Assembly: GCA_026224775.1 (NCBI GenBank)
Contig: JAMFRP010000022.1
Span: 124,001-188,000, forward strand
Direction of reading: 5' to 3'
Origin: Bacteroidota bacterium
GTDB lineage: Bacteria > Bacteroidota > Bacteroidia > Sphingobacteriales > Sphingobacteriaceae
DNA: 64,000 nucleotides
Positions within the stretch are counted from its first letter, which is position 1. Each line of letters opens with the position of its first letter. The notes beneath the pieces were generated by a model, which saw only the letters and a program-made list of their open reading frames with translations, did not search any database and was not told the origin of the DNA. The translations under genes were made by a program, and so were the position numbers. Shown here piece by piece: positions 25,765 through 34,433 of the stretch.

Positions 25765-26469
25765 ATGAAAACCTTAAAAAATCGAAAATCGGCGGCGACA
25801 TTGGCTTGTGTGTTTTTTTTATCAGCTATTGGCTTAACATCCTGTTTAAAAGATAATAACCGCTATGTAGTAAATCCAACTGCTTTATTAATGGTTATAC
25901 AAGCCTCACCTGATGCTCCTTCAGAAAGTATATTTCTTAAACCAAACCAGGTTAATCAATCAGCATTTAATTACGGGGATCATTTAGGATACTTTAATGC
26001 CTATACAGGTGGCAGACTGGTTCAGTTATTTGGCTATGGCTCGTCTACTTTAATCGCTTCAGATAGCATTCATTTGGCTAATAACAACGCTTATTCATTA
26101 TTCCTGGCCAATACGTATACCAAACCTGACTTTGTGTTACTTACAGATACAATTACACGACCAGCATCTGGAAAGGCGACCATTCGCTTTGTTAATGTAA
26201 GTGCAGGGTCTGTAAATGTTGACCTGGTGACAAATTCTACAGCATTAGTAAGCAACGAGCCTTATAAAGGTGCTTCGGTATTTACACCGGTTGCAGGTGG
26301 TTCGCAATATAGCTTTGAGGTACGCGCAACAGGCACTACTACTGTATTGGCTTCGCTCGATAGCATCAATATTAGAAATGGTGCCGTATATACTATTTGG
26401 TATCATGGCTCAACAACAGGCACCAGCCCTAAATTAAGTGCCGACATTATTGCTAACGCTTACTATTAA
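25765..26469 (+). CDS. DUF4397 domain lipoprotein
   Basis: 235 residues from the ATG at 25765 (another ATG one codon earlier is equally possible). The signal peptide ends in the lipobox LTSC, lipidated Cys27. The rest is a beta-rich DUF4397 domain, seen in VIQASPDAPSESIFLKPN and, repeated, in ATIRFVNVSAGSVNVDLV. Such lipoproteins are common at the Bacteroidota cell envelope; their function is not known. It is first in an apparent operon with a second lipoprotein, an ECF-type sigma factor and a membrane-anchored partner. Confidence 0.82.
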   Translation: MKTLKNRKSAATLACVFFLSAIGLTSCLKDNNRYVVNPTALLMVIQASPDAPSESIFLKPNQVNQSAFNYGDHLGYFNAYTGGRLVQLFGYGSSTLIASDSIHLANNNAYSLFLANTYTKPDFVLLTDTITRPASGKATIRFVNVSAGSVNVDLVTNSTALVSNEPYKGASVFTPVAGGSQYSFEVRATGTTTVLASLDSINIRNGAVYTIWYHGSTTGTSPKLSADIIANAYY

Positions 26470-26538
26470 TACATTTTAAATTAAAAATCATGTAGCATAA
26501 CTGTATTTACTAACGTAATGTAGTTGTAATCAAATATT

Positions 26539-26973
26539 ATGAAATTATTTTATCTTTTGCCAATCGCGGTTTTTGTCTTTTTAGCATCTGCCTGTTCTAA
26601 AATTAATGATAACCAGCCAACTGTTGTGTTACCAACCGGTACTTTTACCGGCCAGTTTTTGAAGATTCATTTAAACCCTACAACATCGAAATATGATACT
26701 TCGAAGGCTAATCTTCAATTGACACTTTCACAAAGTACAGGTTTCGCTATTACAGGTGATACTACAACACTGCATGCAGGTAGCTACGGATCATATGCTG
26801 CCAACGCCTATTATATACAATTTGTTGACCAGACCTATAACTCGGCAAAGCCAGGTAACAAATATCATTTACAAGGTGTTTATAATTACCTTTATAATGG
26901 TACTCAGCTGGTAATGTACGTAAACTATGCGGATACCTTAAGTTTACAATACAATTTTACCAAAAGCAATTAA
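26539..26973 (+). CDS. Small lipoprotein of unknown function
   Basis: 144 residues with a signal peptide and lipobox ASAC (Cys19), then a Thr/Tyr-rich beta-strand sequence (GTFTGQFLKIHLNP, YHLQGVYNYLYNGTQLVMYVNY). I do not recognise the family. It follows the DUF4397 lipoprotein by 69 bp on the same strand and precedes the sigma factor, so it is probably an envelope component of the same operon. Confidence 0.72.
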   Translation: MKLFYLLPIAVFVFLASACSKINDNQPTVVLPTGTFTGQFLKIHLNPTTSKYDTSKANLQLTLSQSTGFAITGDTTTLHAGSYGSYAANAYYIQFVDQTYNSAKPGNKYHLQGVYNYLYNGTQLVMYVNYADTLSLQYNFTKSN

Positions 26974-27092
26974 TCCTTAACACTATCTAAGGGTTAACTT
27001 TGTTATTCTATGAAAACAGCAGTTGTGTTAATGAATGTTGCACGTGCTGTGTTAATTTCTGGTATTCATCAATATATAGTGGGAAAAGGTTA

Positions 27093-27659
27093 ATGCTGAG
27101 ACCGTCGGACATTGCAGAGAGCGAACTTATAGCGCAATGTAAAACAGGTAATTTAAAGTGCCAGGAGATCCTATATACCAAATTTTACGGATTTGCTATG
27201 GGGATAAGCCTACGCTATAGCATGAACCGGGAAGACGCCCTTGAAGCCGTAAATGATGCTTTTATAAAAATATTTAAAAACTTTAAAGATTACGATACCG
27301 GAAAACCATTTAAAGCATGGCTCAGCACTTTTGTAATCAATACCTCTATAGATAAACGCCGGAGGGAACTAAAATATCAATTGAATATTGATTTGGGCGA
27401 AGCCGTGATGGTATTGAGTTCATCAAATACTGTTGGGAATCTGGAGGCTCAGGATATACTCAATCTATTAAAGCTTTTACCATTGATACAAACCACCGTA
27501 TTTAACATGTATGAGATTGATGGTTACAGCCATGAGGAAATTGGTAAAATGCTGGGCATAGCAGCCAGCTCTTCGCGGGTATACCTCACCAGGGCTAAAG
27601 AAAAATTAAGGAAATTATTATTAATCCGAACCGATAATGAGCGACGATCAGTTAGATAA
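27093..27659 (+). CDS. ECF-like sigma-70 family RNA polymerase sigma factor
   Basis: 188 residues from the ATG at 27093, chosen over 27000 because it follows an AAAAGG ribosome-binding sequence and starts the conserved domain; the upstream 31 codons are Cys-rich and unlike the family. Region 2 is seen in ALEAVNDAFIKIFKNF and region 4 in YSHEEIGKMLGIAASSSRVYLTRAKEKLRKLL. It should direct RNA polymerase to a small regulon. The last 23 bases overlap the next gene, a sign of coupled translation with a partner that probably controls it. Upstream are two lipoprotein genes. Confidence 0.9.
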   Translation: MLRPSDIAESELIAQCKTGNLKCQEILYTKFYGFAMGISLRYSMNREDALEAVNDAFIKIFKNFKDYDTGKPFKAWLSTFVINTSIDKRRRELKYQLNIDLGEAVMVLSSSNTVGNLEAQDILNLLKLLPLIQTTVFNMYEIDGYSHEEIGKMLGIAASSSRVYLTRAKEKLRKLLLIRTDNERRSVR

Positions 27660-28983
27660 TGATTTAAGAGACCGCATTAAGCAGGTGTTTGATGATTATC
27701 AGGATGACACCGCGGAAGAAGGCTGGCTTTTGCTCAGGAAAAAATATCCCGAGGAGAAAAAAGACCGGGCTATCTTTTGGTATCGTGTAGCGGGAGTTGC
27801 CGCGTTTTTACTATTATTTCTGAATATTTTTCTGTGGTATAGAGATGACAGCGGGTACAAGAAAAAGATAGCAGGCATTCATAAAATTGAGCGTATTGAT
27901 TCTGACGCAATGGCTACTACAAGAACTAAGACAGTTCAACGGGATTCTTCTATCGGAGTTGTTAATGGATCTAAACCAACTATTTCTAAAGTGGTAACTG
28001 TTGGCACTAAGCAATCTCCTGTTGCCGGTAAATCAGTTATCCTGGCTCATGTTGATCAGTCATCGCTTAATAAATATGGTCTGCCTGGTTTTCCTGTAGA
28101 TAGTGAATCAAAGCAAACGCCTGCAGCAACATTTACCGCAGCAAATAAAGTACCTGCGGTTGTTGATAGCGTTAAAACTAATGTACAAACCTCCAACTCT
28201 TCTTTAACAGGCAAAAAAGGTAATACGGCTAATTTGCAACAGTCTGTTGTGGTAAGCAAGGCCATGCAGCAACTTTTTGATAAAGAAGATAAAGCAAAAA
28301 AGAATACAGAAGTACAGCAGACAACAATAAACAAATTCGCTTTGGGAATATATGCGGCTTCGTATGTTAATTACGCCAAGGGAAGTCAGCGGCAATTTAA
28401 TAATGGCGCGGGTATATCCTCTGACATTAGATTAACCGATAATCTCAGCATCTCCACAGGAGTGGCTATCGGCCAAAACACCCTGGCGTATAACAGTACA
28501 ACGCCATCTATGCCGGTTGCTTTGCTTGCAGCAAATTCCCATAATTTTACGGCCAGTACAAGTGTGTTGCCTCTAGTTGTTCCGGCATCTAAAAACCTGA
28601 ATGCAAACCTGGTGAATTTAGATGTTCCGGTGAATTTAAAATACAACTTTAATCCGCAAACAGGTAATACCTATGTTGCAGCCGGGTTAAGTTCAGGTAC
28701 TTTCATCAACGAAAGTTATAACACTACTTATAGTTACAACACACCCGACAATGGCTCGGTTCTGCAATCGCAGGAGGCCAGTCATAAATCGTTTGATAAC
28801 TTTTATTTTGCGCAAATGCTTAACCTGGCATTTGGCGTAGGTTATCCTTTGGGTAAAAACCACTTAGTTATTGAGCCATTTTTTAAATATCCGTTGAATG
28901 GCTTGGGTGATCAGCATATTCTTTTTGGTTCGGGAGGTATTAACCTGAAATTTAATTTTGATGCTGGGAAGCAGAAGAAATAG
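27637..28983 (+). CDS. Membrane-anchored anti-sigma-like protein with beta-barrel-like C-terminal half
   Basis: 448 residues, overlapping the sigma gene by 23 bp. Residues 1-45 are charged and predicted cytoplasmic, 46-67 are one membrane helix (AIFWYRVAGVAAFLLLFLNIFLW), and about 70-225 are a polar linker. From about 235 the sequence has the pattern of an outer-membrane beta-barrel (GIYAASYVNYAKG, ISTGVAIGQNTLAY, NVPVNLKYNFNP-type strands, FGVGYPLGKNHLVIEPFFKYPLNG). The gene order and N-terminal layout suggest an anti-sigma factor for the preceding protein. The barrel-like half is similar to porin-like proteins of this group, so the chain might span or reach the outer membrane; this is inferred. 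I see no known anti-sigma zinc motif. Confidence 0.68.
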   Translation: MSDDQLDNDLRDRIKQVFDDYQDDTAEEGWLLLRKKYPEEKKDRAIFWYRVAGVAAFLLLFLNIFLWYRDDSGYKKKIAGIHKIERIDSDAMATTRTKTVQRDSSIGVVNGSKPTISKVVTVGTKQSPVAGKSVILAHVDQSSLNKYGLPGFPVDSESKQTPAATFTAANKVPAVVDSVKTNVQTSNSSLTGKKGNTANLQQSVVVSKAMQQLFDKEDKAKKNTEVQQTTINKFALGIYAASYVNYAKGSQRQFNNGAGISSDIRLTDNLSISTGVAIGQNTLAYNSTTPSMPVALLAANSHNFTASTSVLPLVVPASKNLNANLVNLDVPVNLKYNFNPQTGNTYVAAGLSSGTFINESYNTTYSYNTPDNGSVLQSQEASHKSFDNFYFAQMLNLAFGVGYPLGKNHLVIEPFFKYPLNGLGDQHILFGSGGINLKFNFDAGKQKK

Positions 28984-29033
28984 GAATGCGATAGATACTG
29001 GCTGGAAAATTAAATGATGCTATACATTACTAT

Positions 29034-29119
29034 CGTCATTGCGAGCGAAGCGTGGCAATCCCAAGCTATGCAGAACTGCTCTGTAAGTAGGGTATTGCCA
29101 CGCTTCGCTCGCAATGACG
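29034..29119. repeat. REP-like inverted repeat 1
   Basis: Arms 29034-29059 and 29094-29119 are perfect over 26 bp around a 34-nt loop. The outer sequence GTCATTGCGAG is shared with the three elements further right. It lies between convergent genes, so it could act as a two-way terminator. Confidence 0.8.
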
Positions 29120-29145
29120 TTTTGTTTTAGGTAGCTTCTTTGAAA

Positions 29146-30333
29146 TTACATCCATATTAAAGGATGGCGTATAGGCAGGTTTCGGATAACTTCCTCTGTT
29201 TTTGGGTTATGATCAAGACGTTTCCAGGCATCAAACCAATCATTTTGTTGGTAAGCATTCGCCCCGAATAATAAAAATGGTTGTGCAACAGGCCAGCTAT
29301 CCCAATACATTACATCCGGTTTTAATTGCCATTTACTTTTATCTGCAACGTAAGGATACAGGTAGCTTATACCTTTTTTAATTGATTTTCCATCAGGTGT
29401 TTCAAAAGTCCATAGGTTATCCTTCGGGGTTGATAATATCTGGCAAAGCGTTGTCATGGCATCTAAATCAAAAATAGAGTATCCATAGGGTTTAGTACGA
29501 GCCAATTCTAACGGGAAGCTGCCATCGGTAGCCATTTGCCTTGGCAACAAAACAGTTTTGTACATAACTGATATTGAGTCGAGCACTACCCCGTTATTAC
29601 AAAGTTTGGCAAATGAGGCCACCTGCATAGCCCAGCAGGTTGAATGGTTGTTTTTAGTAAGTTTTTCCTGTATGCCGGGTTTACTGGTAAGCAACCAATT
29701 AGTGTACTCGGCAAACCATTTTTTAACTCCATCGGTTGTTTGCGCATCCATAGCTGGGCAATCTTCCATTACAATTAGTCCCTGGGCTACTTCCATTAAG
29801 TGGATGCTATCAATTATGCCATAATTACGACCCGTAAATTTGCCTTTTATAGCTTGCGCGAATTGCAGATTTGGGTTCATCAATGTTTCAGGATCAATAA
29901 ACCATGCTTTTAAGTGGATGATGGCTTGTCGCACATATTTCTGATCGCCGGTTATTTTATAGGCTGATGCAAGGGCTCCAATTATTTCACTGAAACGGAT
30001 CATCGCTTTCCTGTGCTCAACAAAATTGGCGGGGTTGCTTTCCCCATCCCTGTTAATATATGGGCCATCCGGGTTTTTAGGATCGGGCCAAAAGTAGTCG
30101 GCTTCAGAAAAAAAATCGTGCTTCCCTCCCGCGCTTCTTGGACTGAAAGAGGCTGTCACAGTGATCGGCTTTTGTTGCATTGCCCAGTCGGCTTCCGCTA
30201 AGATTTGCTTTCTAAGGATAGCCTCGGCAGCCTTTTCAACACCCGATTTCGTTTTTGGATGTGGTGCGTTAATAAACGCGCTTTGAAAACACCACAATAT
30301 CATAATAAAAAACACCCGACCTAATGATTTCAT
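29146..30333 (-). CDS. Alginate-lyase-family polysaccharide lyase (PF05426-type, PL38-like)
   Basis: 395 residues with a signal peptide (about 1-22). The motif DYFWPDPKNPDGPYINRDGE and a N228-N229-H230 motif in TKNNHSTCWAMQ are shared with the gene at 42286 (there N245-N246-H247) and are typical of alpha/alpha-barrel lyases related to alginate lyase, close to what is grouped as PL38. Such enzymes cut uronate-containing chains by beta-elimination, leaving a 4,5-unsaturated uronic acid, the substrate of the GH88 in this operon. It is the last gene of the left arm. Alginate or glucuronan are both possible. Confidence 0.82.
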   Translation of the reverse strand: MKSLGRVFFIMILWCFQSAFINAPHPKTKSGVEKAAEAILRKQILAEADWAMQQKPITVTASFSPRSAGGKHDFFSEADYFWPDPKNPDGPYINRDGESNPANFVEHRKAMIRFSEIIGALASAYKITGDQKYVRQAIIHLKAWFIDPETLMNPNLQFAQAIKGKFTGRNYGIIDSIHLMEVAQGLIVMEDCPAMDAQTTDGVKKWFAEYTNWLLTSKPGIQEKLTKNNHSTCWAMQVASFAKLCNNGVVLDSISVMYKTVLLPRQMATDGSFPLELARTKPYGYSIFDLDAMTTLCQILSTPKDNLWTFETPDGKSIKKGISYLYPYVADKSKWQLKPDVMYWDSWPVAQPFLLFGANAYQQNDWFDAWKRLDHNPKTEEVIRNLPIRHPLIWM

Positions 30334-30364
30334 ATCCAGTAATAATTAAATTAATAAATGCTTT

Positions 30365-30586
30365 AGAAGCTGTCTAAAAACGATAAAACTATCGTCATTA
30401 CTATAAAGGCGAAGCAATCGCATCTCCACCATGTCATTGCGAGTAGGACCACAAAGAGCCTGTGCGGCGAAGCAAACTCGTCGCTTTCACCTGCATGCTA
30501 CGAGTTTGCTTCGTCGTTCCTCCTCGCAATGACAAGGTGCTTTGTGTTTATACAAAACAAGATTCAATCGTTTTTATACAGACTCT
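30365..30586. repeat. MITE-like element 2 with terminal inverted repeats and inner hairpin
   Basis: Left end 30365-30384 and right end 30567-30586 are inverted copies at 17 of 20 positions. Inside, 30432-30443 pairs with 30523-30534 and 30468-30481 pairs perfectly with 30500-30513. It fills the gap between two lyase genes and ends 2 bp short of the next stop codon. No transposase is encoded, so it must be non-autonomous if mobile. Confidence 0.7.
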
Positions 30587-30588
30587 TA

Positions 30589-31689
30589 CTATTTCCTTTT
30601 CACATTATTTAAGGCCAGTTGCCAGTTAAAATAATAAGGATCTTTAACCATAGTTCGCTTAATAACGGATACATAGTCAGGATTAAAATAAGCGGCTAAT
30701 GATAATGTAGTTAAGCCACTTTCCGGGTTAAACAATGTACCCGCCTTGTATCCTTTCTCGTTGTTTTTGGCACGCTGTAAATCAAACGGAACTGTACTGT
30801 TTACAAACTCGCCATGTGTTTTATCGCCCAGCATATAAGGGATCATAAAATCCACACATTTTTTAATGGATGAGCCGTTAGGTGTTTGGTAGTTGAAATA
30901 ATCCTTGCCCCTGGCTCTGTAAATAGCAATGCATGTTGTTAAAAGCGGTTCCAAATCATACGTATGGTAATGGAAAGCGTCCCGCTCTACAAAGTCATGC
31001 GTGGTACCATCCGGATTCAGGTTTACGGCAAGCTGTTTTTCCAGTTCGGTGGTAATAAATCCATCATACTTTTTAGTATGAATGATATAAGCAATTAGTG
31101 TGATGATTTTTATCCGGTGCGAGTTCCAGTTATTTATAGCTGTACCTTTTCCCGGTTTTGCGGAAACGCTGTTTACCTCAGCATCGGCAATACTTTCCAG
31201 CCAATTATCAATTGTTTTTTTGTTTTCGGCTGATGATTGATCCCGCACTAAATCATAGCCGGTAATCATATCCTCCAGTTTGGTTTCATTTATCGGGTCG
31301 CCGGTTGCTTTATTGGTATTGCTCCAGGCTAAAAGAAATTCTGTAGCTTTATCAAGGTAAGTTTTATCGCTATAAAGCCTATAAACCAATGCAAGCGAGT
31401 AAACCTTATAAGCATCTTCAATGGCTTTGGTGCTGGCTATTTTTGCCGGGTTGCCTTCCAACAAGCCTTGTGATTGTATTTCTGCTATCGGATCAGGTGT
31501 TTCTGTTAATGCCTTTTGCGCGCTGATCAAAAAAGGATGGAACACTTTTTTATAGGTAGATGGCGCCGAATTGTTGGTATCAATATTGTGCCGTAAGGCG
31601 GCAATTTCGACATTTGTCATACTAACAACCTGTGCATTTGCACAAGTATATGACACCAGTAAACCGATAAAAACAATGAGTTTTTTCAT
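30589..31689 (-). CDS. Alginate-lyase-family polysaccharide lyase (PL5-like fold)
   Basis: 366 residues, signal peptide 1-19 (CANAQ). The helical pattern and motifs INNWNSHRIK and RDAFHYHTYDLEPL carry Asn, His, Arg and Tyr residues expected for the active site of alginate-lyase (PF05426) enzymes. It is more diverged than the other two lyases in this locus and lacks their WPD motif, so it probably cleaves a different bond or acts on oligomers. It is between the other lyase gene and uxuA, with an inverted-repeat element on each side. Confidence 0.8.
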   Translation of the reverse strand: MKKLIVFIGLLVSYTCANAQVVSMTNVEIAALRHNIDTNNSAPSTYKKVFHPFLISAQKALTETPDPIAEIQSQGLLEGNPAKIASTKAIEDAYKVYSLALVYRLYSDKTYLDKATEFLLAWSNTNKATGDPINETKLEDMITGYDLVRDQSSAENKKTIDNWLESIADAEVNSVSAKPGKGTAINNWNSHRIKIITLIAYIIHTKKYDGFITTELEKQLAVNLNPDGTTHDFVERDAFHYHTYDLEPLLTTCIAIYRARGKDYFNYQTPNGSSIKKCVDFMIPYMLGDKTHGEFVNSTVPFDLQRAKNNEKGYKAGTLFNPESGLTTLSLAAYFNPDYVSVIKRTMVKDPYYFNWQLALNNVKRK

Positions 31690-31692
31690 TTA

Positions 31693-31854
31693 ATAAACTG
31701 TTGAAAAATAATAAGACTATCTGTCATTGCTAGGAACGAGGCAATCGCAAACCTTGCAAATTCGCTTTGCCTATGTGCGATTGCTTCGTTCCTCGCAATG
31801 ACATTTTGTTTTGTGTTTATATAAAAAATATTAAATCATTTTTAAACAGCTTCT
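31693..31854. repeat. MITE-like element 3, overlapping the uxuA stop codon
   Basis: The inner hairpin pairs 31722-31749 with 31776-31803 over 28 bp with two mismatches. Terminal repeats lie at about 31693-31712 and 31835-31854. The right end overlaps two bases of the UxuA stop codon. Its loop is nearly the same as that of element 4. Confidence 0.75.
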
Positions 31855-33040
31855 AGTAATTGAAAGCTTTTTTTATTCCAAGTTCTAATCCACGTAATTC
31901 AGCCAAACCCCTTAAACGGCCAATAGCCGAATAACCGGGATTGGTTTTCTTCTGTAAATCATCAAGCATTTTATGTCCGTGATCCGGGCGGAAAGGCATG
32001 GTGATATCTTTTCTTCCTACGCTTATCCGTTTTTGTTGTTCCTCCAGCAAAACCTTCATAACCGAATACATATCCACATCTCCGGCTAAATGATCAGCCT
32101 CAAAAAAGTTACCGTATTCATCTCGTTTGGTGCTTCTTAGATGGATAAAATGAATCCGGTCTCCCAGGCGTTGAACCATACCGGGCAGATCATTATCCGC
32201 ATTTACCCCGAATGAACCGGTGCAAAAAGTAAGGCCGTTACTGGGGCTATCCACCGCATTATAAATATCCCTGATATCTTGTTCATTACTTACCACCCTT
32301 GGCAAGCCCAGGATAGGAAATGGTGGATCATCAGGATGTATGCACATCAATACACCGTTTTGTTCAGCAACAGGAATTATCTGTTTTAAAAACCAGCTTA
32401 GGCTGGCTTTCAAATCTTCAGGACCAATATTTTTATAACTATTGATCACCTGTAAAAATGATTCCAATGTATAACCCTCTTCCGATCCGGGTAAGCCTGC
32501 AATAATATTTTTTACTAAATGTGCTTTAGCACCTTCACTCATACCCTCAAAAAACTCTTTTGCTCTTTGGATGACTTTATCGGTATAATCTTTCTCAGCG
32601 TTTTCTCTTTTCAGGATAAAAATATCAAATGCTGCAAAGGCAGCGGTATCAAATCTTAAAGCTGTTGAGCCGTCGGGCATCAGGTAATCAAGGTCGGTAC
32701 GTGTCCAATCAAGCACGGGCATAAAGTTGTAGCAAACAATATGAATGCCGCATGCAGCCAGGTTGGTTAAAGATTGCTTATAATTATTGATATAGTGTTC
32801 GTAATTACCGGTGCGTTTTTTAATATCTTCATGCACAGGCACGCTCTCCACAACTGACCATGTCAGGCCAGCTTCTTCAATTATTGATTTTCTTTTTTGG
32901 ATCTCCTCCACAGGCCATACTTCGCCGTTTGGTATATGGTGCAAAGCTGTTACCACGCCTGTTGCTCCGGCTTGTTTTACATCATATAATGAAACGGGAT
33001 CATTTGGGCCATACCAGCGCCATGTTTGTTGTAAGCTCAT
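31853..33040 (-). CDS. uxuA: Mannonate dehydratase
   Basis: 395 residues, the usual length, cytoplasmic (no signal). UxuA (EC 4.2.1.8) dehydrates D-mannonate to 2-keto-3-deoxygluconate in D-glucuronate catabolism. The N terminus [61 protein letters not shown] and [15 protein letters not shown] are strongly conserved family motifs; they carry the His and Cys metal ligands. Being placed with lyases and a GH88 enzyme it points to glucuronate rather than galacturonate as the sugar. UxuB and uronate isomerase genes are not in the window. Confidence 0.95.
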   Translation of the reverse strand: MSLQQTWRWYGPNDPVSLYDVKQAGATGVVTALHHIPNGEVWPVEEIQKRKSIIEEAGLTWSVVESVPVHEDIKKRTGNYEHYINNYKQSLTNLAACGIHIVCYNFMPVLDWTRTDLDYLMPDGSTALRFDTAAFAAFDIFILKRENAEKDYTDKVIQRAKEFFEGMSEGAKAHLVKNIIAGLPGSEEGYTLESFLQVINSYKNIGPEDLKASLSWFLKQIIPVAEQNGVLMCIHPDDPPFPILGLPRVVSNEQDIRDIYNAVDSPSNGLTFCTGSFGVNADNDLPGMVQRLGDRIHFIHLRSTKRDEYGNFFEADHLAGDVDMYSVMKVLLEEQQKRISVGRKDITMPFRPDHGHKMLDDLQKKTNPGYSAIGRLRGLAELRGLELGIKKAFNY

Positions 33041-33117
33041 TTATTTTATATTTTTTATTGAAGATAAAAGAAAACCTATTCTTGAACCTTCTTCTTTATT
33101 TTAATAATAGAACCATC

Positions 33118-33199
33118 TGTCATTGCGAGGAACGAAGCAATCGCGAACCTTGCATATTCGCTTTGCCTATGTGCGATTGCTTCGTTCCTCGCAATGACA
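33118..33199. repeat. REP-like inverted repeat 4
   Basis: Arms 33118-33144 and 33173-33199 are perfect over 27 bp; the 28-nt loop is nearly identical to that of element 3. It ends one base before the GH88 stop codon and so fills the GH88/UxuA gap. It should form a very stable RNA stem. Confidence 0.82.
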
Positions 33200-33200
33200 A

Positions 33201-34418
33201 TTAGTATTTAACCACACCTGCTGTATTAAGTACAGGTTTACCTTGCTTCAAATGCTTTTGGCGAAGCAATGCTTCCAGGTAATAATAGTCGGCATAAATA
33301 ATAGGTACATCAATTTCGCTATTTCCCGGCTTATTCCCGGTGCTGTGTAATAATAAAAAGCCTTTATCTGCACCCAAAGGAGCCTGATAGTTATTGTTAA
33401 GGCTGTTTAATATTTTGTCGGCTGTTGCTTTATAAAGTTTACCATTTGTACTATAAGTACTCAACTCATATAACGCGGAAGCCATTATTGCTGCCGCAGA
33501 TGCATCGCGCGGAACACTAGGGATAGCAGGATCATTGTAATCCCAATAAGGCACAAGATCTTTAGGCAGATCAGGGTTATTGAGAATGAATTTGGCTATA
33601 TTTTCTGCCTGCGTTAAATAGACTTTATTACCTGTTTCGCGATAGCACATGGTAAATCCATATAATCCCCACGCCTGTCCACGTGCCCATGCAGATTCAT
33701 CGGCATAGCCTTGTGCTGTTTGCTTATGCAAAACCTTACCTGTTTCTGGATCATAATCAACTACGTGGTATGAACTATAATCCGCACGATAATGGTTTTT
33801 CATGGTGGTATTGGCATGAGCAACCGCTATTTTATAAAAACTGGAATCGCCGCTTAGTTTTGTGGCCTCGAAAAGGAGTTCCAGGTTCATCATATTATCA
33901 ATAATCACGGGATATTTCCATTTTCTATTATCCCAGGATTTGATGCTACCAACTATTGGGTTAAACCGTGTACTCAAAGTTTTAGCCGCTTCAATAATTA
34001 CCTCTTTATAATGCTCATCGTGGGTAAGCCTGTAAGCATTACCAACGCTACAGTATACCTTAAAACCCACATCGTGCGAATGGGCATCTGTTTTTTCGGC
34101 TTCCATTGTATGTGTAAACACTTTGGCCTGATCCATCCATTTCGGGTCGCCGCTGTATTCGTATAGTTGCCATAGGTTGCCCGGGAAAAAACCGGAACAC
34201 CAATCATCCGGCGCTACCAGGATAAGGCTACCATCCGGGTTTAGTGAGCGAGGTGAAAACACATTAGCTTTTACCGATGATGCTTTTGTTTCGGCAGTAC
34301 TTCGCAACAACGCATCTGTTTGCTTTTCGGCAAATAAAAATGGCTTGGCTGCCTGCTGGGCAATTGAGGCCGTTGTGCATAAAGTTAAAAGTACACCGGC
34401 TATAGCTGTAAATTTCAT
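33201..34418 (-). CDS. GH88 unsaturated glucuronyl hydrolase
   Basis: 405 residues with a signal peptide (1-20, TASIAQQ). GH88 enzymes hydrate the unsaturated uronic acid left by lyases, releasing 4-deoxy-5-keto-uronate and a shorter sugar. DDWCSGFFPGNLW, D116 in SHDVGF and D174 in IIDNMMNLELLF match the two active-site Asp motifs of known members; ARGQAWGLYGF is also conserved. It lies 15 bp downstream of the YhcH-like gene and upstream of uxuA. The export signal places it in the periplasm, so oligouronides are probably processed there. Confidence 0.93.
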   Translation of the reverse strand: MKFTAIAGVLLTLCTTASIAQQAAKPFLFAEKQTDALLRSTAETKASSVKANVFSPRSLNPDGSLILVAPDDWCSGFFPGNLWQLYEYSGDPKWMDQAKVFTHTMEAEKTDAHSHDVGFKVYCSVGNAYRLTHDEHYKEVIIEAAKTLSTRFNPIVGSIKSWDNRKWKYPVIIDNMMNLELLFEATKLSGDSSFYKIAVAHANTTMKNHYRADYSSYHVVDYDPETGKVLHKQTAQGYADESAWARGQAWGLYGFTMCYRETGNKVYLTQAENIAKFILNNPDLPKDLVPYWDYNDPAIPSVPRDASAAAIMASALYELSTYSTNGKLYKATADKILNSLNNNYQAPLGADKGFLLLHSTGNKPGNSEIDVPIIYADYYYLEALLRQKHLKQGKPVLNTAGVVKY

Positions 34419-34433
34419 ATCAGGAATTATAAT

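Noticed and set aside
29034..29119. CRISPR repeat or array
   Set aside because: Four related inverted repeats are separated by whole genes, not by short spacers, and no cas genes are present.
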